Shown here in pieces: positions 32,437 through 44,122 of a DNA stretch of 64,000 bases. Below the pieces are notes generated by a model, which saw only the letters and a program-made list of their open reading frames with translations, was not told where the DNA came from and did no database searches. Location of the stretch: the NCBI GenBank assembly GCA_035771165.1, contig JAWNZC010000445.1, positions 3,769,501-3,833,500 of the forward strand. Direction: 5' to 3'. Within the stretch, counting starts at the first letter, position 1; every line of letters begins with the position of its first letter. The DNA comes from Paragorgia papillata (taxonomy: Eukaryota; Cnidaria; Anthozoa; Scleralcyonacea; Coralliidae). The position numbers and the translations under genes were made by a program.

Positions 32437-33050
32437 TCATTAATTCAATTGATGACAGTTGAACCTGAAAATCTTAAAGGTTTAACTTGATGTATTGTGA
32501 ATTTAATTAATTAATGCCGTATCATATTGAGCTCTTGCACGCATTCCCAAGTTGGGTGGTAAATCCATATAAACAAATGGATTACTATTCATTATTTGGT
32601 CCAACATGGCGACTTTGACGTCACCTGCAAGAGCCCAATATAAGAACAGCGAAAAAGTAATTCTTTGCTCGTTTTTACCCTGTCAACAAAATATATTTGT
32701 TTCCGAAATACCCCAAGGAAATAGATACGTTTATTTTAAGTAGTCAGTTTTCGTTAGCAGAAAAGCGTTTTGTTGTAACGTTCTGGGAAATTCATTAATT
32801 GTTCAGTTGATGACAGTTGAACCCGAAATCCTTAAAAGGTTCAACTTGATGTGTTGTGAATATAATATGTATATCCCACGTGTAAAAGAACAGCAACAAA
32901 TTCTTTGCTCAGTTCTGTATACGCTTATTGAAAGTAGTCAGTTGGGTAGTAACATTAAGATTCTGGGAAATTCATTAATTGTTCAGTTGATGACAGTTGA
33001 ACCTGAAATCCCTTCAAGGGTTCAACTTGATGTGTTGTGAATGTAATGTA
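32437..33050. repeat. Three tandem-like copies of a 70-bp unit, first split by a MITE
   Basis: Units at about 32437-32505, 32790-32860 and 32963-33040 share TTGATGACAGTTGAACC and TTCAACTTGATGTGTTGTGA; each can form a GTTGAACC/GGTTCAAC hairpin. A MITE (32527-32642) with ATTGAGCTCTTGCA...TGCAAGAGCCCAAT ends lies between copies 1 and 2. The same MITE recurs at 58064-58171. Confidence 0.7.
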
Positions 33051-33204
33051 TTGTAATCCCATATCAGCCCTAGCTGCTTTGTGTCAGCTGTCTTGAGACG
33101 ACTAACATAGTGTCGTAGAAAACATAATAATAATAATTTACATTTCTAGAGTGCTAATTCATTTTATAAAATAGGTTGCGTCTTACGCACGCTGTGATTG
33201 GTCA

Positions 33205-33455
33205 ATTACCGTGTTTATATCAGGCTATGCAAATACAGTTGTGACGTCACGGCACATTTCTTAGCCTTATTTGATGAAAGAAATAGAAAATGGATGCCCT
33301 GTGTTTATATAACCTGATGCAAACACTCGAGTGAGTTTGGGAGAATTCGAAAGTACTTATGTAAACCCTCGCCAACAGCTCGGGTTCACATAAACTTTCG
33401 AATTCTCCCAACTCACTCTCGTGTTTGCATCAGGCTATATAAACACGGCCTACAT
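33205..33455. repeat. Hairpin with GTGTTTATATCAGGCT ends
   Basis: TGCAAACACTCGAGTGAGTT faces AACTCACTCTCGTGTTTGCA and CGAAAGTACTTATGTAAACC faces GGTTCACATAAACTTTCG, with a CTCGCCAACAGCTCG loop. A third, single copy of the end lies upstream at about 33210. Confidence 0.8.
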
Positions 33456-34287
33456 AAAGTAGGTCATGTATAAAGTTCATCATGGCTTACCGAGACGTCT
33501 CCCCTTGGCGATTAAAATCATCTGGCGTTAAACAGAATAAAAATATGCGGGTCCAGCAACAATATGTTTCATCTGAAGAGCTCTGAACTCTTTCACGTCA
33601 ACTTTTCATATTTTACTTTGGCTAACAGACGATTTTACTCGGTTGTAAATTTTAACGGGTGAAAATTCAAGCAGACAAATTGATATGGTCATGCCACGAG
33701 AGAAAATGTTATTTAGTTTTAATATTTTATATAGTGACAAAGAAGTACTAGATTTCTTCTCTCAAATTTTATTAAATCTTAACACACAGTTTTATTAATT
33801 GTCAATCGTGGAATTTAATCAAACAAGCGTGATAATTAGCTATCTTTACATGGCTAACGACTGACGTGCTCGTAAACTAATCCACTGGCATAATCTCTCG
33901 CAGTCACTCTCGAGTTCACGTTTCCACTCGCTACATTGAACTCACAATCTGCTTTTATCGCCGTCTTTTGTCTTGTCTAGAGTGTGCATGTATAGGTACG
34001 GATGGGGGGGGGGGGGGGCACGACTCAATTTTGCCGACAAAATGGGCGTGGCTCGGATTAAACCACGCCCATTTTCTCGTTTATTTTAATATATCAAAAT
34101 ATGGATTTGGTGTACATAGACGCATAGCATACAAAGTTTGTACTTAGTTTCTAACTTAATGGATCTTGTCGCTTATTTAACAAATTTAATAAAAGGAAGA
34201 CAAACACTGAAGGCAATTACTAGTACAACTGCAATAAGTCTACTGCGATATGGCAATACGCCTTACTTTCAAACGAGCCCACAGTAT

Positions 34288-34472
34288 TGCTATTCGTCTG
34301 TGATGTCCTTTCAACAAACCATTAACATAAGTTCTTCTGACCTTTCGTCGCTAGTCCTTGACCTGCACAAGTTTTATTACAGTTTTCAATTTACTGAATG
34401 TCCTTTCATCTTTGGCCACAGTAACTGCTGCAGTTAATGCCAAGCGAAAAGCTCTGTTAGTGAGAGGAAACA
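34288..34472 (-). pseudogene. hAT/ZMYM-type transposase dimerisation-domain relic
   Basis: The minus strand reads VFPLTNRAFRLALTAAVTVA, KDERTFSKLKTVIKLVQ, then after a frameshift SDERSEELMLMVC, a stop, KDITDE. This follows the hAT C-terminal dimerisation pattern (L-P-V-T-V-A-x-x-E-R-S-F-S-K-L-K... then R-L-x-x-L-M-L-M-S-x-E-K-D-I). Frameshifts and stops show it is dead. No other part of the transposase was found nearby. Confidence 0.75.
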
Positions 34473-35454
34473 CAGATTTCTGTTCTTCGGATAACACCCG
34501 ATAAAACACCTTGCCGGATAGGCGATACCGGACATCGGTTTTTTTTTACTAAATCTTGTCAGCGATCCAATCTTGTCGGGAAAGTTGCGATTTTTTTGTC
34601 AACTTTGCCGAAATCTTCGGCGTTTTCCAATAAAATTTATCCGAAATATAAGTGTTACCATCGTCCATCGCATCAAACGTTTTCTCTCGAAGATCCCGAA
34701 CAGAAATTTGCCGACAGCAGTGCGTGTTTGCCGACAAAGATAACACCCCCGCACTCCCCTGGTAGACTACATACGTTCGGTACCATATAGACGTTCGTCA
34801 AGCTAAATGCTCTGAAAATGTTGCATGCAGGTTTAATACATTACGTGCCTGGGCCTCTGAGAAGTTGACGAAGACAGAAAGTCACATGCAGGTTCAATAC
34901 ATTACGAGCCTGGGCCTCTGAGAAGTTGACAAACGTCTACTGAACGTCAAAGTAGTAAGAAGACAACAGTAAGCGATCGAAAAAAGTAGATTGCGAGATT
35001 AAACTAGCTAGAGTGTGGAAACCGTCATACTGTCACTCATTCCTGCGAGGGAGAGTTAACCTGCGCGCAGACTTCTTACCCAATCTGCGCGCAGGCTAGG
35101 ATATTGTGTTATTAAAAAGACGGAATATTGGAATTCCGGAGTGGTGGTCGTATGTTACATAACCTTATTAACTGGCACGCGAAGCAGCCTGGTTAACTAA
35201 AAAGGTCTATGCTATAACATTAGCGTGTAAGTAACAGTGCATGGAAACCCTTCTTTTATTAACTAACATATTTGCTAAATTAATTTTTTTTCATTATTTT
35301 TTTCATCAATCATCAACGATTCTCCCAACAAGTGTGAACATTGTTTTCAAGAGTCGTAAGAATCGGAGCCAACACCTTAAGTCTTTCCAATCGTCAGAAA
35401 TTCGTACTACAAAAAGTTGGCTAAAAGTCAACCGATGTATGGGATACATTGCTT

Positions 35455-35505
35455 ACTTCGAGGAAACGCATCCCAACTCTTTCTTGAAGTTGATGCAAGG
35501 AACAT
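35455..35505 (+). repeat. Inverted duplicate of the RING gene's 3' end
   Basis: The + strand CCCAACTCTTTCTTGAAGTT and following GATGCAA repeat, in opposite orientation, the last codons, stop and first 3' UTR bases of the exon at 35756-35845, about 280 bp away. Similarity fades on both sides. Confidence 0.7.
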
Positions 35506-35755
35506 CAAAGAATCGCAAGGTTGGTTTGTGTTGTCCATGCAACTGGACAATGGTCTCAATTGAAACAGTTTGGATAAAAATGCCGGTTTATTTCATATCA
35601 TCAGTTCTGTTCTGTTCTGGGTTAGTGTTTGTTTTTTTGGCTTGAGCATATATATGCATAGTGTATATGCGAAAACAAACAACAGATTTTTAGCTGTTTT
35701 TGGTTCACTTTATAGAATCCGAACTTCTTATGAACCTGCATGCGTTGCATCAACT

Positions 35756-35845
35756 TCAAGAAAGAGTTGGGAAGTCTTCTTGTGTCAGTGCATGCGAACG
35801 ACACAGTGGACAAGTCCTTTCTTTCAAGATCCATTCAGCTACACA
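35756..35845 (-). CDS. RING-H2 coiled-coil protein (TTC3/DZIP3-like), last exon
   Basis: Terminal exon of a minus-strand gene traced from 59453 to 35756. Acceptor TTTTTTACAG|TGT at 35846/35845, phase 0, stop TGA at 35758-35756. It reads CVAEWILKERTCPLCRSHAL then TQEDFPTLS. This supplies the last three metal ligands of a RING-H2 finger (C after FHGE, then CPLC). Together with the preceding exon the finger is CCIC-x13-CGHTFHGEC-x10-CPLC. The short tail with E-D-F-P-x-L recalls the C-termini of TTC3/DZIP3-type E3 ubiquitin ligases. That family assignment is from memory and tentative. Confidence 0.8.
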   Translation of the reverse strand, partial: CVAEWILKERTCPLCRSHALTQEDFPTLS

Positions 35846-36199
35846 CTGTAAAAAAACAAAAACAAATTTACAAACTTTGAGAAATCATGTGAAAGATTGC
35901 CAATGGTGTACAATTTTTACTGAAATGTAAATAAAGATACTCGGACAGGCCAACGAAAGAAAGGGGGGGGGGATTTTCCCCAGGGCTTCATACAACATGG
36001 GGGCATTAGAGATCAAAAGATTTCAAACCAGCTCAGTACCGCAGACAAAAATACAAGAATGATAGCGCCCTCAAAATGCAAGAAATACCCTTTCCTTTGA
36101 ACATGAATAAGTCTGCGGGGGCATCCACCCGACCATTTTTCCCCATGGCCAGGTCTCCGATTGTCTCTCGGCGCGCCTGTACTCGGATAAAATACATGT

Positions 36200-36350
36200 C
36201 CATCTAAACAATATCTCTAAACAGACGTTTGTTGGACGGCGTTCGTCAAGCTCAATTACTCAGAGATTTCTGCGTAACTGAGCTCAATTACTCAGAGATT
36301 TCTGCGTAATTGAGCTTGACGAACGTCCAACAAATGTCTGTTCAATTCAT
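36200..36350. repeat. Hairpin with ACAGACGTTTGTTGGACG ends
   Basis: ACAGACGTTTGTTGGACGGC faces its complement, with inner GAGCTCAATTACTCAGAGAT duplicated directly in the loop. A foldback MITE. Confidence 0.8.
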
Positions 36351-36418
36351 TACACCAAGCTCGCAAACGTACCACATGTACTATTTACTACTTATTGACC
36401 TCGCTTGTTCGGTCTGTA

Positions 36419-36500
36419 CTAGTGAAATATCGGACCTCCGTTTTCTACACGGACCTCGGCTCGCGGTCCGTGCAGAAAACGGAGGTCCGATATTTCACTA
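36419..36500. repeat. Hairpin, TAGTGAAATATCGGACCTCC arms
   Basis: Arms of about 37 bp, nearly perfect, around CTCGGCTCG. The sequence 36500-37480 that follows shows no gene beyond simple AT-rich DNA and a poly-A tract at 37172. Confidence 0.85.
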
Positions 36501-37481
36501 TTATTATGACTACAAATGTTGTAAACGTTCTGTGAAAAATTGACAAAGTGTACTGTTAGGCTCGTATTCGCCACCATCTTTCTTGCGAACTAAATCAAAA
36601 TGGCAAATGTTTTTCCATTTTTAAAGTATACTTTCCGTTTAGGCTGGTTTAGCTAGAACCCTGAACTTTCTACCCCAAATAGCATTTATCAATTGCTTTT
36701 GTTTGACATATTGCTCAAGGTTGTACGTTACGAGTTGAATAAACAAATATCTGAAATTCCATAATAGTTGTGCGAAGTATACATCAAATGAAAGCTTAAC
36801 AAAATTTCTAACAACATACCTATTAAAATTTCTAAAAACATACATATTTCAACAATGAATAGTTCTGAAACTATTATCCATCTTTGTTGCATACATTGAC
36901 ATGCCTTTCATTTTGTTTATTAAATTCTTACTATCAGCAACTGTCAGCGGTCCGGAACGGCAGATTCCAGACCGCTCAGGAGCCAATCAAATTGCTGGAT
37001 ATCACGTTCCAGACCGCTCACGAAAATAGTCATATAATAAACATGTATACGTACAACTTAATATATCTAAACAGTCGAATAAAACTTGAGGTAGTTGGAA
37101 AATAACCAAAATACGAAGAAAATATCTTTATTTCAATTTTCTAACAAATACGACATCATTTTCTATCAGTGCTAAAAAAAAAAAAAAAACCCGGAAAAAA
37201 TCATGTTTTTTACAACATGTAAAATAAGATTCTCGCCAAACAAATTACCGCTTAAATGTGATTATTCACCAGATACCCCCTACAAAAAAGTGTCGCTAAT
37301 TTTCTAAAATTCAGTTTTGTTCTAATTTTATTAAACATTGCATTGTAGTCACAACAATTCACATTTCCTAAACTCAACACGCTTTTCTAGCAAGATAAGT
37401 TAACAACCATCAAAATTTCAGGCAAAAGTATTAAAACGTTGTGGAGTAATAAAACAAAAAAAAATCCAACATATTAGATAC

Positions 37482-37574
37482 CTCTCCATGAAATGTATGG
37501 CCACATTCTAGCGTTTTGACGTCGTACTCCAAGACGTCGCGGCAAATACAACACATTTTGCCAGACAGTTCCTC
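37482..37574 (-). CDS. RING-H2 gene, exon with first half of RING finger
   Basis: Acceptor TTTTTTGTAG|GAG, donor GGAGAG|GTATCT, 93 nt, phase 0 to 0. It reads EELSGKMCCICRDVLEYDVK then TLECGHTFHGE. CxxC and C-x-H-x-x-H ligands are intact, so it should bind two zinc ions and an E2 enzyme once joined to the last exon. Confidence 0.88.
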
Positions 37575-37634
37575 CTACAAAAAAAAAGAACAATCTTAGT
37601 ATAATCTTAGTGTAATGTAGTTAGCCTTAAAGTG

Positions 37635-37945
37635 TTTATGAAATGGAAATTAAGTTTGTCTTATTTGAAGCTTAAAATGATAGAGTAACATATTTTGAAG
37701 TTTTTCGTTCCTTGCTTCGTTCATGAGATATCTCAGTTCGTTAATTTGATATGCAAATTAACACTGTGACGTCACATGTGCATAATGAGTTATTGTAAAA
37801 AGTTATATATTTTTGCTGTTATCAAACCAAAATAATTAGAAGGAAGCATGTGCGCGTGTTTCGCGCGGAACACTAAACATGTAGATTTTCAAGTGATTAT
37901 ATTTGATAATAGCAGAGATATATAACGTTTTTCGATAACTTATTA
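37635..37945. mobile_element. MITE fragment, TTAAAGTGCCTATGAAA family
   Basis: CCTTAAAGTGTTTATGAAAT and TTGTCTTATTTGAAGC match the ends of 48349-49037 and 54543-54930; the interior with GACGTCACATG is shared too. The right end is replaced by a GGGA/GGAA satellite. Confidence 0.65.
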
Positions 37946-37969
37946 TGCACTGGTGACGTCAAAATGTTT

Positions 37970-38320
37970 AATTTTGGAGGGAGGGAGGGGAAAGGAAGGG
38001 AGGGAGGGGAAAGGAAGGGAGGGAGGGGAAAGGAAGGGAAGGGAATGGAATGGGAGGGAAATGGAATGGGAGAGAAATGGAATGGGAGGGAAATGGAATG
38101 GAAGGGAATGGCAGGGGAATTGAATGGGAGGGGAATGGAATGGAATGGAAGGGAAGGGAAGGGAAGGGAATGGATGGGAGGGAGGGAAGGAGGCAAGTAG
38201 GGAAGGAGGGAAGGAGGGAAGGAGGAAAGGAAGGAAGGAAGGAAGGAAGGAAGGAAGGAAGGAAGGAAGGAAGGAAGGAAGGAAGGAAGGAAGGAAGGAA
38301 GGAAGGAAGGAAGGAAGGGG
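37970..38320 (+). repeat. GGGA/GGAAT/GGAA simple repeat
   Basis: Starts as GGGAGGGGAAAGGAA units, passes through GGAATGGGAGGGAAAT and ends in pure (GGAA)n at 38226-38318. It explains the long Gly/Arg/Lys/Glu and Pro/Ser/Phe ORFs here. Confidence 0.93.
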
Positions 38321-38352
38321 CGCCAAATTTTTACTTCACCATTTCAATTTAC

Positions 38353-38464
38353 CTGGTGAATCTCCTCGCCCACTCTTTTTACAATTTCTTCGGTTTTCTT
38401 CTTCCTAAAGCCTTGCTCTCCAAAAGAAGACTTAGCTCTTTTCAAGAAAACAACGAGTTGACTC
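38353..38464 (-). CDS. RING-H2 gene, basic linker exon
   Basis: Acceptor TAAATTTACAG|G, donor CACCAG|GTAAAT, 112 nt, phase 2 to 0. It reads SQLVVFLKRAKSSFGEQGFR then KKKTEEIVKRVGEEIHQ, a helical basic segment directly before the RING as in several TTC3/DZIP3-like proteins. A GGAA microsatellite lies just downstream. Confidence 0.82.
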
Positions 38465-39695
38465 CTGTAAATTTAACAATCAAATATTAATCAGCGAGAA
38501 TCCACAGCATCCCTCACTTTACAAAATTGCTGTGGCAATAGATTTGGGTAAAGCCATTAAGCCAATCATCGACACACACACACGTTATCTGGATGCTTAC
38601 TCCAACTAATGTTTAACAAATGATTTCATTATAATGAAACAACGGGAAGATCAACTGATTAACTCCTAATTGAACTCCTTCCCGACTGAATCAGTCTTCT
38701 GGGACTGATGCAGACAGACTTCAGTGTTTTACTCTGGCTAACGCCAGACAATTTTGCTTGTCAAGGGGAGAGCTCCCAATCACCAAAGGGTTAATTGAAA
38801 CGCTGCGACGTTGGCAGGAGTTGCAACCATCAGGCATCAATGGTTCAATAATGACTGTAGTTCTCAAAAGACATAGAATGTTCGCGCCGAGCAGGTTTGG
38901 ATAATTGTCAAAATATTACAATTTTAGATGACAAATTCATATTCACCATTTATTTTACATCTCATTATTGCTCTCAACTGACAACATTAACCAGAATAAC
39001 CAGATCAAGTATTCCAAAATATTTCAGATTTTGTTATGTAGAAACTCATTTGAACATGAAGTATTCCGTGGAGAAAGTGCTCCTCCCTCCTTCCTTGGCC
39101 TTTGTACGAAGGACGGACGGACAGAACACCGTACACGCGCGCGCAAAACAATTACAAATGCAAGAACAAAGCTTGAAAGATTAATCTAAATGCACTCGAA
39201 TGAGTATTACAACGGCGGGCATGCATTTATGAATCGGGTACAAATTTATAATTTTTTGCTTCCTCGTCTCTCTTCCCCTCGCTCCCTTCGCGCTTTTGCC
39301 TGGTCAGCTCTCGCCTTCGGGAGAGACGGATTTGAGCCAAGTCTAGGAACGAGCCTTTGCAAACAACGTTATTTCTTGTATTTGCGTAATTTTAAAAATG
39401 CTAAATGCTAAATAAACAATATAATTCCAAAATATCGTTCCTTTTCTGACGTCACTTCCGACAACGATTTGCTAAATGTGACAGCAGAGTCCATGAAGCT
39501 AAAATTTTCGAATGGCAAGTTACATTACATTTTTCCGCAGGACAATCTAAAGATTACAAATATGTAAAGACGTCATATGTGAGATAGTAAAGTTGCTGCA
39601 CAATATTTTGACACAATAGTCTCACTATATCATGCAAAACACAAAAAATAATCGTTGCGCGTTTCCCTTAAGTGCGCAGAGAAATACTCACTAAC

Positions 39696-40904
39696 CTTGT
39701 TTTCGACGGGAACCTCTGTATCAAGCGAAGCATCAACTGTTCAAATGAGGACGTGCCAGTAGTCAGCGGTGACTCGCCAGAATAAATGATCGTTTCTGTT
39801 TGGCCTGACTGGTTATTACCATTTTGAAAAGCTGACAATTTAGTGGCATTGGCATCTTGTTGGTGGTAAGGAAGACGAGTACTCGGAGCTGCTCCCACTG
39901 ATCTGTCTAGAGACCCCATTGTCGGCTTGGATACGCTCTCGGTCATATGTTGAGTCCTTCCGCGACCCAACACCTGATCTAAAGCCGAGCTAACAGACGT
40001 GGTGTGATTCAACGATGCGTGTAGCAACGGGACAGTATTGTCTGGTGACACAGAATATGTTTTTAAAATGTTTTGATGCCAATTTTCTCCAAATCCAAGC
40101 TGCTTAGCCAACAAATCAAGTTCGGAGAGCGCTGGGCCAACATGAAGACTAGTATTTGTAGAAACTTTACTACTGTTGCCAATGGCAGAGTCACTTAGAC
40201 TTGTACCTTCACTGATTGTTGTTGTACCCATGGTAGTCGAACAGGTCGTGTAAACAGCATTACTCGTGGGGACTTCACTAATTGATATTCTATCACTAGC
40301 GCCTGGATCTTCCGCAGCCGTCGATGATTTAGCGGCTTCACTGACGGGTGTTAGAACACCACTATTGCTCGTTTCATTCGGTTTTAACATAGCGCCACCT
40401 ACACTACATCTTTGACCAGCAGTACTAGACGACATCGTCACCTCCCTGGGCTCTAGCTCAGAGCATGTCGAATGAACAGATGACTTCAGCTCGTCCGGAA
40501 CACAAGACGTGTCAATTTCATTGATACCACTACCATCGACAATCTTTTCAGCACTTCTCAACTGCGACTTCACGTCTTCACTTTGGTGACTAGCACCAAA
40601 ACGAGAGTAAGGATTGTCGTTCCATGTTATTTCACACAAACTTCCCGCTCTTCGCGATCTTCCAGCTACTGTTTGAGACTTCTCAGGAGGTGAAAAAGAC
40701 ATTGTCTTTTTTGCTTTGACTTTTTTCGGGTGTTTTACTACAGTCCAGTCATCTTCGCTGTCCTTCAATGTGATTCTGTCAAGGTTGTACATGTTTCCAC
40801 TTTGATGTTTCTTAGCTGCATGCGGGTCAAGGTACTGGTTACTTGGTACACTGCTGGCACCGACTAAAGCTGTAGTATGGACAGATACGTCTGCATAGTT
40901 TGTC
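39696..40904 (-). CDS. RING-H2 gene, long Ser/Thr-rich exon
   Basis: Acceptor CTTTTCTTTTCTCAAAG|G at 40905/40904, donor ACAAG|GTTAGT at 39696/39695, 1209 nt, phase 2 to 2. It codes about 403 residues, mostly Ser/Thr-rich and low in complexity, beginning TNYADVSVHTTALVG and including EDDWTVVKHPKKVKAKK and LLAKQLGFGENWHQNIL, ending SSFEQLMLRLIQRFPSKTR. The phase fits both the upstream 63-nt coiled-coil exons and the downstream basic exon. Probably a disordered scaffold region. No known domain recognised. Confidence 0.8.
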
Positions 40905-41102
40905 CTTTGAGAAAAGAAAAGGGAGATGCACACATAAAGTGCTACTGTATTCAAATTGCAATTCTCTTTATCTTGGCGTACACGGACGTGACCTGAAATC
41001 TATTTTCAAGTTTCAATTTGAACAGCCATGAATGGCGTAGCCACGAAAAACGAGAAGATGAACTTAATATCTTCAAGCGTCTATATGTATTATATTGTTT
41101 AT

Positions 41103-41555
41103 AGTGTGGTATGAAGTGTCATGAAAACAGCTCCCGTAGGATTTTCGTGCTTAAGTTGATTTTTTTTCTTTTTTGAGTTGACTACATGTCAAACTATCAG
41201 AAAAATTTCGACCTCTCGGCATACAGTGGAGTTGAGAGCTCGGGAAATTTGAACTGCATTTTCTGATAGTTTGACGCCTAGTCGACTCATAAAAAAGGTA
41301 AAAAGAAACAACTTTAGTATGCAAATCCTACGAAAGCTATTTTGCAGACACTTCATACCACACTATCTGGGCTAGGATCAGGGTCAGGAAAGGTCTTTGA
41401 GTCACTCCTATTAGCCATGTCTCCGACCCCTCGACCCCCCTGTATATCGAAAGGTCGAAAATTTGAACCCCATCATTTTCTGATAGTTTGACATCTAGTC
41501 AACTCAAATAAGAAAAAAAAATCCTACGGGATTACACTTTATACCGCACTATGAT
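41103..41555. mobile_element. MITE, AGTGTGGTATGAAGTGTC ends, copy 1
   Basis: TIRs AGTGTGGTATGAAGTGTC and CACTTTATACCGCACTAT; internal TTTTCTGATAGTTTGACATC in both orientations. The sister copy is 53868-54346. Both lie in introns of the RING-H2 gene. Confidence 0.8.
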
Positions 41556-42731
41556 TTCATAAACACTGAAACGAGGAATCTAAATCAAGTCTCGCCTAGC
41601 TTTTTGGCTCAATTTAATTTCGGGAGTAGTCGATCAGTATTTTACAGTTTTTACTGCGCTTAAAAGTGCTCTCGATGTAGTCCGTTCTGCACATGATCTG
41701 CAATCTTTGTTTTGCAAGTCTCACAAACAAGACATTCGTAGAGAATTACATAAAGTACCCAGCTCAGTGTAAACCCTTCGGATTTCTTCTGAAAATATTT
41801 GTTTCGAGTACAAGTAATGAAGAGGAAGCAAGAAAAACTTACAATCTTCAAAGACGTTTCACCCAGGAGATTATTTTGTAAATAAATATGTAAACATTAG
41901 TTTCGTACATGCGCAGAACAGACTGCATGGAGAGCACCTTTAAAGAAGATAAAAAAGCACAATTTTCAATGGACCGTTGAACTGAGATTTGTACACATAA
42001 AAATATCCATTTTTCAGAGGCCGGAAATTCTGTATTATACTAAAGTTTATTAAATAAATATTAGCATTCAAAATTTTAGTATTTATTTATTTTTTTGCCA
42101 CTTGGATTGGCTGTAAAGCTGCTACGTCAGTTTTCAATAACCGTGTTAAAAATAGCATGAGCTGGCGGAAATGATGTAAATGCACTTTGCGCATGTGCGG
42201 TACTCGAGGCTAATTTTAAAAAATTTTAAAAGCATTTTAATACGAATAAATGTGGATTTAGAACGATTTCGCGCTGTCAAAGTGTAGTAAGTTAAAATCC
42301 GTAAAGTTATCAAAGTTATCAAAGTCACTAAAATATTATTTTGAGTGCAGGGGTGTGTCAAGAATGAAATTTGATCTCCAAAATAGAATACTTAAATGAT
42401 TGCCACGACTGTGGCTTTCGCTTGAATTTTTTTTAAACTGAAACAAAGAGGATTTACTTTTTGTATTAATACAAAGATTTAGGGAAAACATGAAAATGTT
42501 GGTCAAAGCATATATAACAACTTATTTTAATGTGTAAATTCTGTCAGACGTCGTTATAGAAAACAAGCATGAATCCATTGTCCCTAGCCTTATACCTCAG
42601 TTTGGCCACGAAAATTCTCCCTTATAGAAACGAAAGTTGTTCGCGTAAATCTCGATAAATACAGAATGCTGCGATGTGAAATGCTGCTACTATCGGCGGA
42701 AGAGTTCACTTCAGCTTCTAGTATAGCAACT

Positions 42732-43202
42732 TAAAGGACATTGGCAACAAAAAATAAGTTCGTCTAATCGGAAAGAACTCATAAAATTGTAATAGAAGAT
42801 CCTTTACAATTTAATTTTCGTATCTTTCTTCGTTTTCAAGATATTTCAATGTTTAATATGTAAATGAAATGGTCTCTGACGTCAGGAGCAGGGTACAGTA
42901 TTTTCACATGCACGTATAGCAAAATCAGTTATATCTCTAAATGTGTTCAACGAAATCACTTGAAACTGTGCACATAAAAACGCCTTGTGACACTGAACAT
43001 TTCATAACTGATGTTGCTTTGTGTAAAAATATTATACCCTGCTCCTGACGTCAGAGCCCATCTCATTTACATATTAAACAAATTGAAATATATCTTGAAA
43101 ACGAAGAAAGATACAAAAAAGTTGTGAAAGGTCTTCCATTACAATTTTACGAGTTCTTTCAAATTAAACAAACTTAATTTTTATTGCCAATACCCTTTAA
43201 CA
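42732..43202. mobile_element. MITE with about 170-bp TIRs
   Basis: TTAAAGGACATTGGCAACAA faces TTGCCAATACCCTTTAA, and GACGTCAGGAGCAGGGTA faces TACCCTGCTCCTGACGTC. Possible TTAA target. Non-coding. Confidence 0.8.
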
Positions 43203-43559
43203 GGTAAAAAGTAGAGTGTTGCATAGGCATAGCTTTTAAGAGAGCAAAGTGTGGTGAACTGGCGAGATTTTTAGTAACGAAATACTGATGTTTCCAGCGG
43301 AGCGCTAGTTGAAAACGAAATTTTCTCCATAAAATCATACGGTTAATAAGGAACAGCAAACTTTTAGAATCAGGTCATGTCTGATTGTAATTTTAACCGC
43401 TTTTTGTCATTTTAACACCTGTGATTTTATCCGCAGAATAACATGTGAAATGTTTGCAACAAGATGTTTAGTAAATCTTCCATTTGTTCGATATATGCCC
43501 GCGACAAACAATGTACGATTAAGTTTAAATTTTTTCATGAAACAAAATTACGAAAATTA

Positions 43560-43680
43560 AAGTAGCGTGCATGCTGCGTAGGCAGTGTTTCTCTCTGACG
43601 AAGGGCCTTCGCTCGAAACGTTAGACTCCTACGTTCTCTGTTTCGGCAGTATATCTAACCTTACTATATTTCGATTATGA
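43560..43680. repeat. Solo end of the giant foldback family (reverse)
   Basis: TTTCTCTCTGACGAAGGGCC, TCGAAACGTTAGACTCCTAC and CCTTACTATATTTCGATT as in 60420-60518. Confidence 0.75.
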
Positions 43681-44122
43681 AAATTATGTCGGCTAGATGC
43701 GATAAGAGGTACTAACGATGCTACATTATAAAAAAAGTTTTACAATATATATTTTATTCAATTTTGAAAACTCGTATATTGCCGATTAGCCTACGGTATA
43801 GTTACAAAAACATAACATGAACAATAACATTAAGTAATAAAACCAACAAGATGTTTACACCCGTACATGAGAACTCAAAATAAGGTTGTCATTCTCGTGC
43901 ATCGAGACGTCGCCATTTTAAGTGTGCAGGACGGCTCAAGTTTGACGTACAGTGGGAATTTTTTCAGTTTAAACTAAACATAGTACTAAAGGGTGGTGCC
44001 CTGTTTGGCGCCAAAAATGTCGCTTTCTATTAATTCTGCACCAAAGAAGGCATGAACAAACAAACGTGACTCGTTAGATCACCGCAATTTTGACATTACA
44101 TCGTCAATATTCAAACTATATC

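Noticed and set aside
37897..38490. Gly/Arg/Lys/Glu-rich and Pro/Ser/Phe-rich ORFs over 37897-38490
   Set aside because: Artefacts of the GGGA/GGAA simple repeat. The true coding here is the short minus-strand exon 38353-38464.
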